Positions 34,013 through 43,329 are shown, numbered from the stretch's first letter. The stretch: 64,000 bases of DNA from JALSRD01 sp964476595 (GCA_964476595.1 CAYZCL010000006.1:26748-90747); one strand, 5' to 3'. Notes: generated by a model not told the origin, from the letters alone. A program made the numbers and translations.

Positions 34013-35343
34013 GATACCTGCCACATACCGAAGAAGAGATCAGGTCCATGCTGCAGGAGGTGGGTGTCGCCGACCTGGAGGATCTTTTCTCGACCATTCC
34101 CGGGGACTGCCGGCGCAGCGGAGACATGCCGCTGCCCAAACCCATGACCGAGTGGGAACTCAACGCCCACATGGACCAACTGGCCGGTCGCACGGCCGCC
34201 GCCCCCGAGTACCGCATCTTCATGGGCGCCGGGAGCTACGACCACTTCATCCCGTCGGCCACCTCTTACCTGCTCAGCCGCAGCGAGCTGATGACGGCCT
34301 ACACGCCCTACCAGCCGGAGATCAGCCAGGGCACCCTGCAGGCGATCTTCGAGTACCAGACCTTCATCACCCGCCTGCTGGGACTGGACGTGGCCAACGC
34401 CTCCATGTACGACGGCGCCTCGGCGCTGGCCGAGGCGCTGCTGATGGCCATCCGCATCACGCGGCGTAAAAAAGTGGCCGTCTCGTCGCTCATCAACCCC
34501 CTTTACCGGCGGGTCGTGCGCACCTACCTGGAGCCCACGGGGTACGAAATCGTGGAACTGCCTTACACCGACGAGGGCCGCACGGACTTCTCGGCCCTCA
34601 CGGGGCTGGACGAACTGGCCGGAGTGGCCGTGCAGTCGCCCAATTTCCTGGGCTGCATCGAGGACCTGCCGGCCGTTTCGGAGGCGGTTCACGCCGACAA
34701 GAAAACCATGATGATCGCCTGCTTTTCGGAGCCGATGGCCTTCGGCCTGCTCAAGAGCCCGGGCAGCCAGGGCGCCGACATCGCCTGCGGCGAGGGCCAA
34801 AGCTTCGGCATCCCGCGCTCCTTCGGCGGCCCCGGCCTGGGGATCTTCGCCACGCGCAGCAAATTCGTGCGCAACATGCCCGGCCGCCTGGTGGGCCAGA
34901 CGGTGGACAAGGAAGGCCGCAGGGGATTCGTGCTGACCCTGTCCACCCGCGAGCAGCACATCCGCCGCGAGCGGGCCACCTCCAATATCTGCTCCAACCA
35001 GGGCCTGTGCGCCACCAACGCCATCATGTACCTGGCGACCCTGGGCGGCAGCGGCATCCGCCAGCTGGCGCGGCTCAACCGCGACAAGGCCGAGTACCTC
35101 AAAGGGGCCCTGGCCCAGGCGGGGGTTCGGATTCCCTTCACCGCACCGACTTTCAACGAGTTCGTAGCCGAGTTCCCCAAGGGCTTCGACGCCACCTGGA
35201 AAAAACTGCTCAAGAAGAAGATCGTGGCCGGCCTGCCCCTGGCCCCTTACTACGATGAGATGGCAAACCACTACCTGCTGTGCGCCACGGAAACCTGCAG
35301 CCGTGAGGACATGGATCTGCTGGTCAAGGAGGTGACATCATGA
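34009..35343 (+). CDS. gcvPA: glycine dehydrogenase (decarboxylating) subunit 1
   Basis: This 444-residue protein is the N-terminal half of a split P protein. It has the family blocks MRYLPHTEEEIRSML and FMGAGSYDHFIPSATSYLL, and SRSEFLTAYTPYQPE-like sequence (SELMTAYTPYQPEISQG). It partners with GcvPB to decarboxylate glycine and load CO2-free aminomethyl onto GcvH. It overlaps gcvH upstream and gcvPB downstream by 4 bases each. Confidence 0.96.
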   Translation: MRYLPHTEEEIRSMLQEVGVADLEDLFSTIPGDCRRSGDMPLPKPMTEWELNAHMDQLAGRTAAAPEYRIFMGAGSYDHFIPSATSYLLSRSELMTAYTPYQPEISQGTLQAIFEYQTFITRLLGLDVANASMYDGASALAEALLMAIRITRRKKVAVSSLINPLYRRVVRTYLEPTGYEIVELPYTDEGRTDFSALTGLDELAGVAVQSPNFLGCIEDLPAVSEAVHADKKTMMIACFSEPMAFGLLKSPGSQGADIACGEGQSFGIPRSFGGPGLGIFATRSKFVRNMPGRLVGQTVDKEGRRGFVLTLSTREQHIRRERATSNICSNQGLCATNAIMYLATLGGSGIRQLARLNRDKAEYLKGALAQAGVRIPFTAPTFNEFVAEFPKGFDATWKKLLKKKIVAGLPLAPYYDEMANHYLLCATETCSREDMDLLVKEVTS

Positions 35344-36797
35344 AAGAGACCGTCGGCACCCATGGACTGGTATTCAACGAGCCCCTGCTGTGGGAAAAGG
35401 GCGCCGCGGGGCGCAACGGGTTTTCCATGCCCTCCCGGGACGTTCCCGAAAGTCCCCTGGACGAAGCCCTGGCCGGAGCCGGCCCGGACTTCCCCGACCT
35501 TTCCGAGGTGGACGTGGTGCGCCACTTCACGCGCCTTTCCCAGTGGAATTTCGGCGTGGACAGCGGCATGTACCCACTGGGCTCCTGTACCATGAAGTAC
35601 AACCCCAAGACCAACGAGCGCCAGGCGGCCCTGCCGGGTTTCGCCGGAGCCCACCCCCTGCTACCGGCCGAGCTGTGCCAGGGGACACTGCAGCTGATGT
35701 ACGATCTACAGGAATTTCTGGCCGCCATCACCGGCCTTCCGGCCGTCACCGTGCAGCCCGCAGCCGGCTCACAGGGCGAACTGACCGGCATGCTGATCTT
35801 CGCGGCTTACCACAAGAGTCAGGGAAAGGCCCGCCACAAGATCCTCATCCCGGACACGGCCCACGGCACCAACCCGGCCAGCGCGGCGCTATGCGGTTTC
35901 AAGGCCGTGGCGGTGGCCTCCAACGAGAGCGGCGTGCTCTCACCCGAAACCGTGGCCGGCTTGATGGACGAGGACACCGCCGGCATCATGATCACCAATC
36001 CCAACACCCTGGGGCTCTTCGAGGAGAACATCCACGAGGTGGCCCGCATCGTGCACGACAAGGGCGGACTGGTGTACGGCGACGGCGCCAACATGAACGC
36101 CATCATGGGCATCGTGGACGTGTCCCAACTGGGGGTGGACGTGATGCATCTGAACCTGCACAAGACCTTTTCCACGCCCCACGGCGGCGGGGGTCCCGGC
36201 AGCGGACCGGTGTGCGTCACCTCCGAACTGGAGCCGTTCCTGCCCGTGCCGCGGGTGGTCAAAACCAAGAAAGGCTATGAACTGTCCGAGGACTTTCCAC
36301 AGTCGGTGGGCAAGCTGCACGCCTTCTACGGCAACTTCGGCATCCTGATCCGCGCCTACAGCTACATCCTGAGCATGGGCGCCGCCGGATTGAAGAAGGC
36401 CACCCAGCTGGCGGTCCTGAACGCCAACTACATCAAGGAAAAGCTGAAAGGCGATTTTCACCTGCCCTACGACCGTCCCTGCATGCACGAGTGCGTGTTC
36501 AACGACAAGATCCAGGAAGCCTACAAAGTGACCACCCTGGACATCGCCAAGCGGTTGATGGAACACGGTTTTCATCCGCCCACGGTGTACTTCCCGCTGG
36601 TGGTGCACGGCGCCATCATGGTGGAGCCCACCGAGACCGAGTGCAAGCAGGACATCGACGCTTTCATCGAAACCATGAAAACCATCGCCGCCGAGGCGCG
36701 CGAGAACCCGGAACTGCTGCACGAGGCCCCGCAGATCACCAAGGTGCGGCGCCTGGACGAGACCCTGGCGGCCCGCAAGCCCTGCCTGACGGGATAA
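35340..36797 (+). CDS. gcvPB: glycine dehydrogenase (decarboxylating) subunit 2
   Basis: This 485-residue C-terminal half of the split P protein carries the PLP lysine K275 in NLHKTFSTPHGGGGPGSGP. SMYPLGSCTMKYNP is the start-of-domain signature. Together with GcvPA it forms the heterotetrameric P protein found in Thermus, Bacillus and many Desulfobacterota. It is followed 6 bases later by lipB. Confidence 0.96.
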   Translation: MKETVGTHGLVFNEPLLWEKGAAGRNGFSMPSRDVPESPLDEALAGAGPDFPDLSEVDVVRHFTRLSQWNFGVDSGMYPLGSCTMKYNPKTNERQAALPGFAGAHPLLPAELCQGTLQLMYDLQEFLAAITGLPAVTVQPAAGSQGELTGMLIFAAYHKSQGKARHKILIPDTAHGTNPASAALCGFKAVAVASNESGVLSPETVAGLMDEDTAGIMITNPNTLGLFEENIHEVARIVHDKGGLVYGDGANMNAIMGIVDVSQLGVDVMHLNLHKTFSTPHGGGGPGSGPVCVTSELEPFLPVPRVVKTKKGYELSEDFPQSVGKLHAFYGNFGILIRAYSYILSMGAAGLKKATQLAVLNANYIKEKLKGDFHLPYDRPCMHECVFNDKIQEAYKVTTLDIAKRLMEHGFHPPTVYFPLVVHGAIMVEPTETECKQDIDAFIETMKTIAAEARENPELLHEAPQITKVRRLDETLAARKPCLTG

Positions 36798-36803
36798 GCC
36801 GCC

Positions 36804-37526
36804 GTGGCTGCAGTTGCCAAGCCGTCCCGGCGGTGCCTGTTCGTCACGCCGGGGCGCCTGGAATACGGGCGCGCCCTGGCGCTGCAGCGGCGCATCGTGG
36901 ACGCCCGCTGGCACGGCCGGCTGGACCGCGACGTGCTGCTGCTGCTGGAACACCCCCCCGTCTTCACTCTGGGACGGCGGGGGGGACGGGACAACCTGGG
37001 GGTCTCCGAGGCCTTCCTGGACCGGCGCGGCATCGCCGTGGTGCACGTCGAACGCGGCGGGGACATCACCTACCACGGACCGGGCCAGATCGTGGGCTAC
37101 CCCATCATCGCCCTGCGGGGTTCGTCGCTTTCGGTGACCGGTTACGTCACGGCGCTGGAGGAGATCATGATCCGCGCGGCGGCCGATTTCGAGGTGGCCG
37201 CCGCGCGTGACCCGCGCAACCGCGGCGTCTGGGTGGGAGATTGCAAGCTGGGCAGCATCGGCATCTCCATCCGCCGCGGCATCTCCTTCCACGGCTTCGC
37301 CTTTAACGTCAACCTCGACCTGGCGCCCTTCGACTGGATCAATCCCTGCGGGCTCAAGGGGGTCGGGGTGACGTCCCTGGAAAAGGAACGGGGAACCCCG
37401 GTTGCACCGGAAGCGGCCTACGATGCGGTCACCGACCACATCCGGCAGGTACTGCGGCTGGAACTGGAACCCACCGGCATGTGGGAACTGGAGAAACGGC
37501 TCAATAATGAACACGAACCCCCGTAG
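36804..37526 (+). CDS. lipB: octanoyl-(ACP) protein ligase
   Basis: This 240-residue enzyme transfers octanoate from ACP to lipoyl domains such as GcvH. It has RGGDITYHGPGQIVGYP, the lysine block CKLGSIGISIRRG and the catalytic cysteine in INPCGLKGVGVTS. A GTG start is used, 6 bases after gcvPB. Its presence in the gcv operon supplies the H-protein cofactor. Confidence 0.95.
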   Translation: MAAVAKPSRRCLFVTPGRLEYGRALALQRRIVDARWHGRLDRDVLLLLEHPPVFTLGRRGGRDNLGVSEAFLDRRGIAVVHVERGGDITYHGPGQIVGYPIIALRGSSLSVTGYVTALEEIMIRAAADFEVAAARDPRNRGVWVGDCKLGSIGISIRRGISFHGFAFNVNLDLAPFDWINPCGLKGVGVTSLEKERGTPVAPEAAYDAVTDHIRQVLRLELEPTGMWELEKRLNNEHEPP

Positions 37527-37554
37527 AACACGGGGCAAAACGCCAGGCGAGTCC

Positions 37555-38436
37555 ATGACACAGACCACGGAACACCCCATTCGCACCGGCAAGCCCCCCT
37601 GGCTGCGGCGGCGGCTGCCCTCGGGGCCGGATTACGAGGCCGTGCGGGCCCTGATCCGCAACGGCCGGTTGCACACGGTATGCCAAGAGGCCAAGTGCCC
37701 CAACCAGTTCGAGTGTTTTTCGAACCGCACGGCCACTTTCCTGATCCTGGGTTCGCGTTGCACCCGGGACTGCCGCTTCTGCTCGGTGCAGAGCGGCCCC
37801 GAGGGTCCGCCCGACCTCGGGGAACCGCAGCGGGTGGCGCAGGCCGCCCGTCAATTGGACCTGCGCTACGTGGTGGTCACCTCGGTGACCCGCGACGACC
37901 TGGAGGACGGCGGCGCCGGGATCTTCGCCGACACCATCCGCGAAATCCGCCGCGCCATCCCGCAAGCCCGGGTCGAGGTGCTGATCCCCGATTTCCAGGG
38001 GGACCCCGCGGCCTTGGAGACGGTCCTGCAGGCCGCCCCGGACGTCCTCAACCACAACATCGAGACCGTGCCGCGGCTATACCCCACGGTTCGGCCCCAG
38101 GCACGCTACGATCGATCCCTGGCGCTCATCCGGCGCGTGGCGGCGTGGGAGCCGGTCGTTCCGGCCAAGTCGGGACTCATGCTGGGGCTGGGGGAGACCG
38201 ACGAGGAGATCCGCCGGACCCTGGCCGACCTGCTCGAAGCCGGCTGCCGCCTCCTGACACTGGGGCAGTACCTGCAGCCCTCCCGACGGCACCTTCCGGT
38301 GGACCGCTTCGTGACGCCCGACGAATTCAAGCGGTGGCATCGGACGGCACGCCAAATGGGCTTCTCCCAAGTGGCCAGCGGCCCTTTCGTGCGCAGTTCC
38401 TACCACGCGCGGGAGCTGTTTCAGAAGATTGGGTGA
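37555..38436 (+). CDS. lipA: lipoyl synthase
   Basis: This 293-residue radical-SAM enzyme inserts two sulfurs into protein-bound octanoate. The auxiliary cluster motif CQEAKCPNQFECF and the radical-SAM CTRDCRFC are both intact. The start MTQTTEHPI gives a normal length; an in-frame ATG at 37507 would overlap lipB and add 16 residues. It follows lipB. Confidence 0.95.
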   Translation: MTQTTEHPIRTGKPPWLRRRLPSGPDYEAVRALIRNGRLHTVCQEAKCPNQFECFSNRTATFLILGSRCTRDCRFCSVQSGPEGPPDLGEPQRVAQAARQLDLRYVVVTSVTRDDLEDGGAGIFADTIREIRRAIPQARVEVLIPDFQGDPAALETVLQAAPDVLNHNIETVPRLYPTVRPQARYDRSLALIRRVAAWEPVVPAKSGLMLGLGETDEEIRRTLADLLEAGCRLLTLGQYLQPSRRHLPVDRFVTPDEFKRWHRTARQMGFSQVASGPFVRSSYHARELFQKIG

Positions 38437-38570
38437 AAACAGGTGTCCAGGGTGTCGGGCTTCGGCCGGCAGCCGGGTGGATGCTTCACAATCCGGGACT
38501 CGACATCCGCTGACCGATGCTTGACAATTTCTTGTACCGGTTACCAACCATGCAGTTCGGGGAGAGAAAA

Positions 38571-39098
38571 ATGGAACAAAAGTTCATCATGACGGCTTTC
38601 GGCAAGGACCGGCCCGGCATCGTGGCCGACGTCTCGCAGCTCATCTACGAAACCGGATGCAACCTGGAAGACTCCACCATGGCCCTGATGGCCGACCAGT
38701 TCACCATCATGCTGCTGCTCGCCGGACAGGGCGATGACCTGGAAGAGCGGCTCTCCAGCGCCTGCCGGCGCCTGGAGATCGAAAAGGGCGTTTCGGCCTT
38801 TCTGCGGCGCGTCGACGACGGCGCGTCCCCGGCCGCCGGCGCCGGCACCACCCGCACCATCCACGTGGAGGGCCTGGACAAGGCCGGCATCGTCTACCGC
38901 ATCAGCCGCTTCCTGGCCGATCGCGGCGTAAACATCGTCACCCTGGACTCGCGCATGAAGTTCACCCCCGAGAGTGGCGCCGCCATCTACTCCATGAAGA
39001 TCAGCGTCGAGATTCCCGAAGACGTTTCCCTCGACGAGCTGGCCGACGGTCTGTCCGACATCGGCGACAAGCTGAACGTGGACGTCAGTATCGACTGA
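38571..39098 (+). CDS. double ACT-domain protein (GcvR-like)
   Basis: This 175-residue protein has two ACT domains, about 3-75 (FIMTAFGKDRPGIVADVS) and 92-165 (TIHVEGLDKAGIVYRISRF). GcvR of E. coli has this layout and modulates the gcv operon in response to glycine. Its place at the end of the gcv/lip series supports such a role, but no GcvA partner is in the window. The start has a GGGGAGAG site. Confidence 0.85.
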   Translation: MEQKFIMTAFGKDRPGIVADVSQLIYETGCNLEDSTMALMADQFTIMLLLAGQGDDLEERLSSACRRLEIEKGVSAFLRRVDDGASPAAGAGTTRTIHVEGLDKAGIVYRISRFLADRGVNIVTLDSRMKFTPESGAAIYSMKISVEIPEDVSLDELADGLSDIGDKLNVDVSID

Positions 39099-39117
39099 AG
39101 TCCGTCCGCCGAGACCG

Positions 39118-40059
39118 ATGCCGATCCTGCACCCGCTGCGGCGTACCATACACCCCATCTTGGTCACCGGGGCCAACCGTTCCGGTACCACCTGGGTGGG
39201 ACGTGTCATCGCCTCGGCGGACGGCGTGCAGTACGTCCACGAGCCGTTCAACCACGAGTACACCGACCCCGAGCGCCGGCTGATCCCCACCCCTTTCCGG
39301 CGCCACTACCACCGTGTGCAGCCGGACGAGGCCCGGCGGGTGAAACGTTACCTGCTCTATCGCATGGGGTGGTTGCACCCCTGGCGGGCCGACGTGCGGG
39401 AACGGCCCGGGCTGCGTCGCCTGGCTGGCGCGACCCATCGATGGCTGCGCACATTGAACCGCGGCCGGCCGCTGGTCAAAGACCCCATCGCTCTGATGTC
39501 CGCCGAGTGGCTGCAAAAGGCGCTGGGCATGCGGGTGGTGATCACCATCCGCCACCCGGCGGCCTACGTGAGCAGCATCCTGCGCCTGGGATGGCCCATG
39601 CGGCCCCACGTATTCCTCGCCCAGCCGATGCTCATGGAGGGTATCCTGGCTCCCCTGGCCGAGGATGTTGCGCGCCAGCACCGGCGTGACGACGACCCCC
39701 TGGGCGACGCCATCGTCGCCTGGAACGTCTTTCACCGCGTCATCGCCGTCTATCGCCAACGCCACCCCCACTGGCTGTTCTACCGCCACGAGGACCTCAG
39801 CCGCGACTACCTGCGGCTGTTCCGCCAGATGTTCACCCGGCTGGCGCTGGATTTCGGTCCGCGCCAGGCGGCGCTGCTGGAGCGCCTCTGCGGCCCCGGC
39901 AACCCGGCCGAGGCCGACGGGGAGATCCACCGCCTGCGACGGGACAGCCGGGCCAACATTTGGAACTGGAAGAAAAGGCTGGATAGCGGCCAGATCCGGC
40001 GCATCCGCGAAGAAACCGCCGAGATCGCCGCGCTGTTCTACGGTGATGAGGACTGGTAA
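39118..40059 (+). CDS. sulfotransferase family protein
   Basis: This 313-residue protein has the PAPS 5'-phosphosulfate loop GANRSGTTWVG (18-28) and a 3'-phosphate block TIRHPAAYVSSILRL. Such enzymes sulfate glycans, lipids or small molecules; the acceptor is unknown. It follows the ACT-domain gene by 19 bases and is closed by a strong terminator, so it is likely the last gene of the transcript. There is no signal peptide. Confidence 0.87.
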   Translation: MPILHPLRRTIHPILVTGANRSGTTWVGRVIASADGVQYVHEPFNHEYTDPERRLIPTPFRRHYHRVQPDEARRVKRYLLYRMGWLHPWRADVRERPGLRRLAGATHRWLRTLNRGRPLVKDPIALMSAEWLQKALGMRVVITIRHPAAYVSSILRLGWPMRPHVFLAQPMLMEGILAPLAEDVARQHRRDDDPLGDAIVAWNVFHRVIAVYRQRHPHWLFYRHEDLSRDYLRLFRQMFTRLALDFGPRQAALLERLCGPGNPAEADGEIHRLRRDSRANIWNWKKRLDSGQIRRIREETAEIAALFYGDEDW

Positions 40060-40064
40060 CGGAT

Positions 40065-40129
40065 ACCCGGGGCAAACGACAGGGGGGCGCATATGTCGCG
40101 TCCCTGTCGTTTGCCCCGGGTGTCTTTTT
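40065..40129 (+). terminator. strong intrinsic terminator
   Basis: A 20-bp perfect stem (40065-40084 with 40102-40121) and a 17-base loop are followed by GTCTTTTTT. It ends the gcv/lip/sulfotransferase transcript, facing the convergent nrdJ. Confidence 0.95.
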
Positions 40130-40134
40130 TCAAA

Positions 40135-42627
40135 TCAGCTGCACTTGGAAAAGCCGCAGAAGTGGCAGGTCATGCAGCCCTCTTCGAAGCTGATGGTCTC
40201 ACCGCACTCCGGGCAGGTCTCGCCCAGCAGGCTGTGGGCCTGCCCGTTGCCCCGCCGACGCTTGTCTCCGGTAAGATAGCGTTTCTCCAGCACCCGGGCG
40301 ATGGCGTCGGGAATGGACAGCACCAAGCCACCCTCCTGGAAAACGGGGTGCTCGCCGCCGATGCCCTTGATCTGGTCCACCACCTTGGAGACGTGCACCC
40401 CGGAACGCAGCGCCAGGGACACCAGCCGCCCGATGGCCTCGGTCTTGGCGGTGGTCGAGCGGCCGGACTTGCCGATGGTGGCAAAAACCTCGAAGGGCTG
40501 GCCCTCGTACTCGGTGACCGTCACGTACAGGTTGCCCATGCCGGTCTTCATCTTGGTGGTGAAACCCTCCAGGGTCTCGGGGCGTTCCTTGACGGCCGAC
40601 ATGAAGCTCTGGCGGCGGCTCTCCTGCTTCTCGGAGGTGGACAGCACCTGGTGCTCCTTGCTGCCGTCGCGGTAAATGGTGACCCCTTTGCAGCCCAGTT
40701 CGTAGGCCAGGTCGTAGACCTTGCGCACATCGTCCACCGTGGCGTCGCGGGGCAGATTGACGGTCTTGGACACGGCGTTGTCGGTGTACTTCTGGAAGGC
40801 CGCCTGAATGCGCACGTGCCACTCGGGGGTCACGTCGTGGGCCGTGACGAAAACTTCCCGCACCTCCTCGGGGATTTCTGCCAGGTCGCGGATGGATCCG
40901 CGCCCGGCGATCTTGTCCATCAGTTCGCGGCTGTAGAATCCGTATTCGCGGGCCACCTTTTCGAAAATCGGGTTGACCTCCAGCAGTTCGTCGTCGTCCA
41001 TCACGCGGCGCACGAAGCTCAGGGCGAACAGCGGCTCGATGCCGCTGGAGCAACCGGCGATGATGCTCAGGGTGCCGGTGGGCGCAATGGTGGTGGTGGT
41101 GGCGTTGCGGTACTCGCAGCCCGGCCGGTCCTTGTAAACGCTTTTGTCGAAATTTTCGAAGACGCCCCGCTTGGAGGCCAGGTAGCGGGAGGCCTCGTGG
41201 GAGGTCTCCTGCACGAAGCGCATGATCTCCTCGGCCAGTTCCAGGGCCCTGTCGGAGTTGTAGGGCACCCCGAGCTGGAAGAGCATGTCCGCGAACCCCA
41301 TGACTCCCAGCCCGATCTTGCGGTTGCCTTTGACCATACGGTCGATCTCCGGCAGAGGGTAGCGGGACATGTCGATGGTGTTGTCCAGGAAGCGCACCGA
41401 GCGCCAGATGGTCTCGCGCAGGCCCTCGTAGTCGATGGCCGGCTGCTCGTCGCTTTCGATGACGAACTTGGCCAGGTTGATGGACCCCAGGTTGCATGCC
41501 TCCATGGGCAGCAGGGGCTGCTCGCCGCAGGGGTTGGTGCTCTCGATGGCCCCCAGTGCCGGGGTGGGGTTGTCGCGGTTGGTGCGGTCGATGAACAGGA
41601 TCCCGGGGTCGCCGTTCTTCCAGGCCTGCCGCACCAGCGCCTGGTAGACCTCGCCGGCGTCCAGCTCGCCCACTTTCTTGTGGTTGCGCGGGTCGATGAG
41701 GTCGTACGTCTCGCCCTTCTGCAGCGCCTCCATGAAGGCATCGGTGATGCCCACCGATATGTTGAAGTTGTTCAGGTCGCTGTTGTCGGCCTTGCTGTGG
41801 ATGAACTCCATGATGTCGGGGTGGTCCACCCGCAGGATGGCCATGTTGGCACCCCGCCGGGTGCCACCCTGTTTGACCTGCTCGGTGGCCGTGTTGAAGA
41901 TCTTCATGAAGGACACCGGCCCTGAGGCCACGCCGCCGGTGGTGCCCACCTGGCTGTTCTTGGGCCGCAGGCGCGAGAAGGAAAACCCGGTGCCGCCGCC
42001 GGACTTGTGAATCATGGCGGCGTTCTTGAGCGAGGTGAAAATGGCCTCCATGCTGTCTTCGATGGGCAGCACGAAACAGGCCGCCAGCTGTCCCAGTTGC
42101 CGGCCGGCGTTCATCAGGGTGGGCGAGTTGGGCAAAAATTTCAGGTCGGTCATCAGTTCGTAAAAGACCTCTTCCATCTTGCGCGCGTCTTCCTCGGTGC
42201 CGTAGTTGAGTTCGGCCCGGGCGATGTGGTGGGCCACGCGCTTGAACATCTGCTCGGGGGTCTCGATGATCTTGCCCTGGGCGTCCTTGCGCAGGTAGCG
42301 GCGTTCGAGCACGGTGATGGCGTTGCGGGAGAGCACGGGCTTGTTCTTGACGAAGATGGACTTGTCCAGCTTGACCGGGGACGGCTTCTGGAGGCCGTAC
42401 TCGATCAGCTTGGCTTCGATCATCTTCTCGATGACCGGCACCGTGATGGTGTAGATGTCGAGTTTGGCGATTTCCTCCCGCAGGAAGCGGCTGATGCTGA
42501 GGGCCTGATCGGTATCGATGGGATTGTCGCGCACCAGCAAGTCGGAAAAACGGTGGTCGTCCCAGCGATAGGTGGTCAGGTCGAACTGTCCCTCGTCGGT
42601 AACCAGAATCTTTGCTCGTCGCGCCAT
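40135..42627 (-). CDS. nrdJ: adenosylcobalamin-dependent ribonucleotide reductase (class II)
   Basis: This 830-residue enzyme reduces ribonucleotides using a B12-derived radical. Key blocks are NPCGEQPLLPMEACNLGSINL (catalytic cysteines), the substrate loop NATTTTIAPTGTLS and a Cys-rich C-terminal tail (CPEC...CMTCHFCGFSKC). The start MARRAKILVT follows CAGGAGA; a longer frame upstream lacks family sequence. It is oxygen-independent, which suits an anaerobe. Control by NrdR is suggested by the promoter box. Confidence 0.96.
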   Translation of the reverse strand: MARRAKILVTDEGQFDLTTYRWDDHRFSDLLVRDNPIDTDQALSISRFLREEIAKLDIYTITVPVIEKMIEAKLIEYGLQKPSPVKLDKSIFVKNKPVLSRNAITVLERRYLRKDAQGKIIETPEQMFKRVAHHIARAELNYGTEEDARKMEEVFYELMTDLKFLPNSPTLMNAGRQLGQLAACFVLPIEDSMEAIFTSLKNAAMIHKSGGGTGFSFSRLRPKNSQVGTTGGVASGPVSFMKIFNTATEQVKQGGTRRGANMAILRVDHPDIMEFIHSKADNSDLNNFNISVGITDAFMEALQKGETYDLIDPRNHKKVGELDAGEVYQALVRQAWKNGDPGILFIDRTNRDNPTPALGAIESTNPCGEQPLLPMEACNLGSINLAKFVIESDEQPAIDYEGLRETIWRSVRFLDNTIDMSRYPLPEIDRMVKGNRKIGLGVMGFADMLFQLGVPYNSDRALELAEEIMRFVQETSHEASRYLASKRGVFENFDKSVYKDRPGCEYRNATTTTIAPTGTLSIIAGCSSGIEPLFALSFVRRVMDDDELLEVNPIFEKVAREYGFYSRELMDKIAGRGSIRDLAEIPEEVREVFVTAHDVTPEWHVRIQAAFQKYTDNAVSKTVNLPRDATVDDVRKVYDLAYELGCKGVTIYRDGSKEHQVLSTSEKQESRRQSFMSAVKERPETLEGFTTKMKTGMGNLYVTVTEYEGQPFEVFATIGKSGRSTTAKTEAIGRLVSLALRSGVHVSKVVDQIKGIGGEHPVFQEGGLVLSIPDAIARVLEKRYLTGDKRRRGNGQAHSLLGETCPECGETISFEEGCMTCHFCGFSKCS

Positions 42628-42843
42628 GCGAAATCTCCTGTGCGGCAGGCCGCCGGTTGTTGGCTTTGGGCCCTGTTGTTTTTGGGGTGGCGAGTACGGT
42701 CCTGCGCCGGGCGGCAGGTCCTTTTTCAAGAAAAAATTAACGCATGCGGGTGCCTTTTTCAACACCCGGCACAGCGATGCTGTCGAAACGGACGGATCCG
42801 CGGATCCACGGCCGGTTCCCCGGGCGGGGAACGGACGAGAGGA

Positions 42844-42873
42844 TGTATAAGCGCACTACATATGGTATGTCAA
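42844..42873 (-). promoter_or_regulatory. candidate sigma-70 promoter of nrdJ
   Basis: On the minus strand TTGACA (42868-42873) and TATACA (42844-42849) are 18 bases apart. It would start transcription near 42837. The spacer contains an NrdR-box-like palindrome, a classic place for repression. Confidence 0.7.
42853..42868. promoter_or_regulatory. NrdR-box-like operator
   Basis: GCACTACATATGGTAT matches 12 of 16 positions of the NrdR consensus ACACTATATATAGTGT. It lies between the -35 and -10 of the nrdJ promoter. NrdR boxes often come in pairs; I see no second copy at about 30 bases. nrdR is encoded at 3595-4047. Confidence 0.65.
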
Positions 42874-42978
42874 GAAAAAATTGGGCCCAACATGTTCCGT
42901 AAACCGGTTCGAGGTTGCCACCACCTGCCTGCCCCCGGCAGGGAGACTTTTCCGGCACCGGGACCGCCTCGACCCGAC

Positions 42979-43329
42979 CTATCCGATGGTGTTTTTGACG
43001 ATCCCGATGAGTTTCTCGGGATCGAAGGGCTTGCGCACGAAAGCCACCGCGTCGCGCACGGCGTGGTCCCCGTCGATGCCGCTGATGACGATCACCGGAA
43101 TGTCCCGGCAGTCCTCGAGCCTGCTCATCCTGCGGTAAAAGCGGGGGCCCCACTCTCCGGGCAGCTGCAGGTCCAGGGTGATCAGGTCGGGCTTTTCACG
43201 CTGCACCGCCTCCAGGGCCTCCTGGCCCGAGGCCGCACTGCAGGTCTCGTAACCGTTGTCGCTGAAAACGGCCTTGAGGTACGTGACGATGGCCGGGTCG
43301 TCGTCGATGATCAGAATCTTCTTCGCCAT
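42979..43329 (-). CDS. single-domain response regulator
   Basis: This 116-residue receiver-only protein has the acidic pair D10/D11, the phospho-acceptor D53 (LITLDLQLPG) and conserved KP in VRKPFDP. It lacks any output domain. It lies 53 bases after tmcA on the same strand. Receiver proteins also lie near the Tmc genes in Desulfovibrio, so a link to redox sensing is plausible but unproven. Confidence 0.92.
   Translation of the reverse strand: MAKKILIIDDDPAIVTYLKAVFSDNGYETCSAASGQEALEAVQREKPDLITLDLQLPGEWGPRFYRRMSRLEDCRDIPVIVISGIDGDHAVRDAVAFVRKPFDPEKLIGIVKNTIG

Larger units (their letters stand above)
42628..42978. other. nrdJ leader and promoter region
   Basis: There are 351 bases with no gene. 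From about 42837 down to 42628 is a 210-base transcribed leader with GC hairpins (for example CGGGTG...CACCCG at 42747-42768), and the promoter with NrdR-like box lies at 42844-42873. No B12-box or other riboswitch signature was convincing. Confidence 0.6.

Noticed and set aside
42628..42840. Cobalamin riboswitch before the B12-dependent nrdJ
   Set aside because: The conserved B12 box and the GCCACTG-type core are not present in order; only partial GC similarity is seen.
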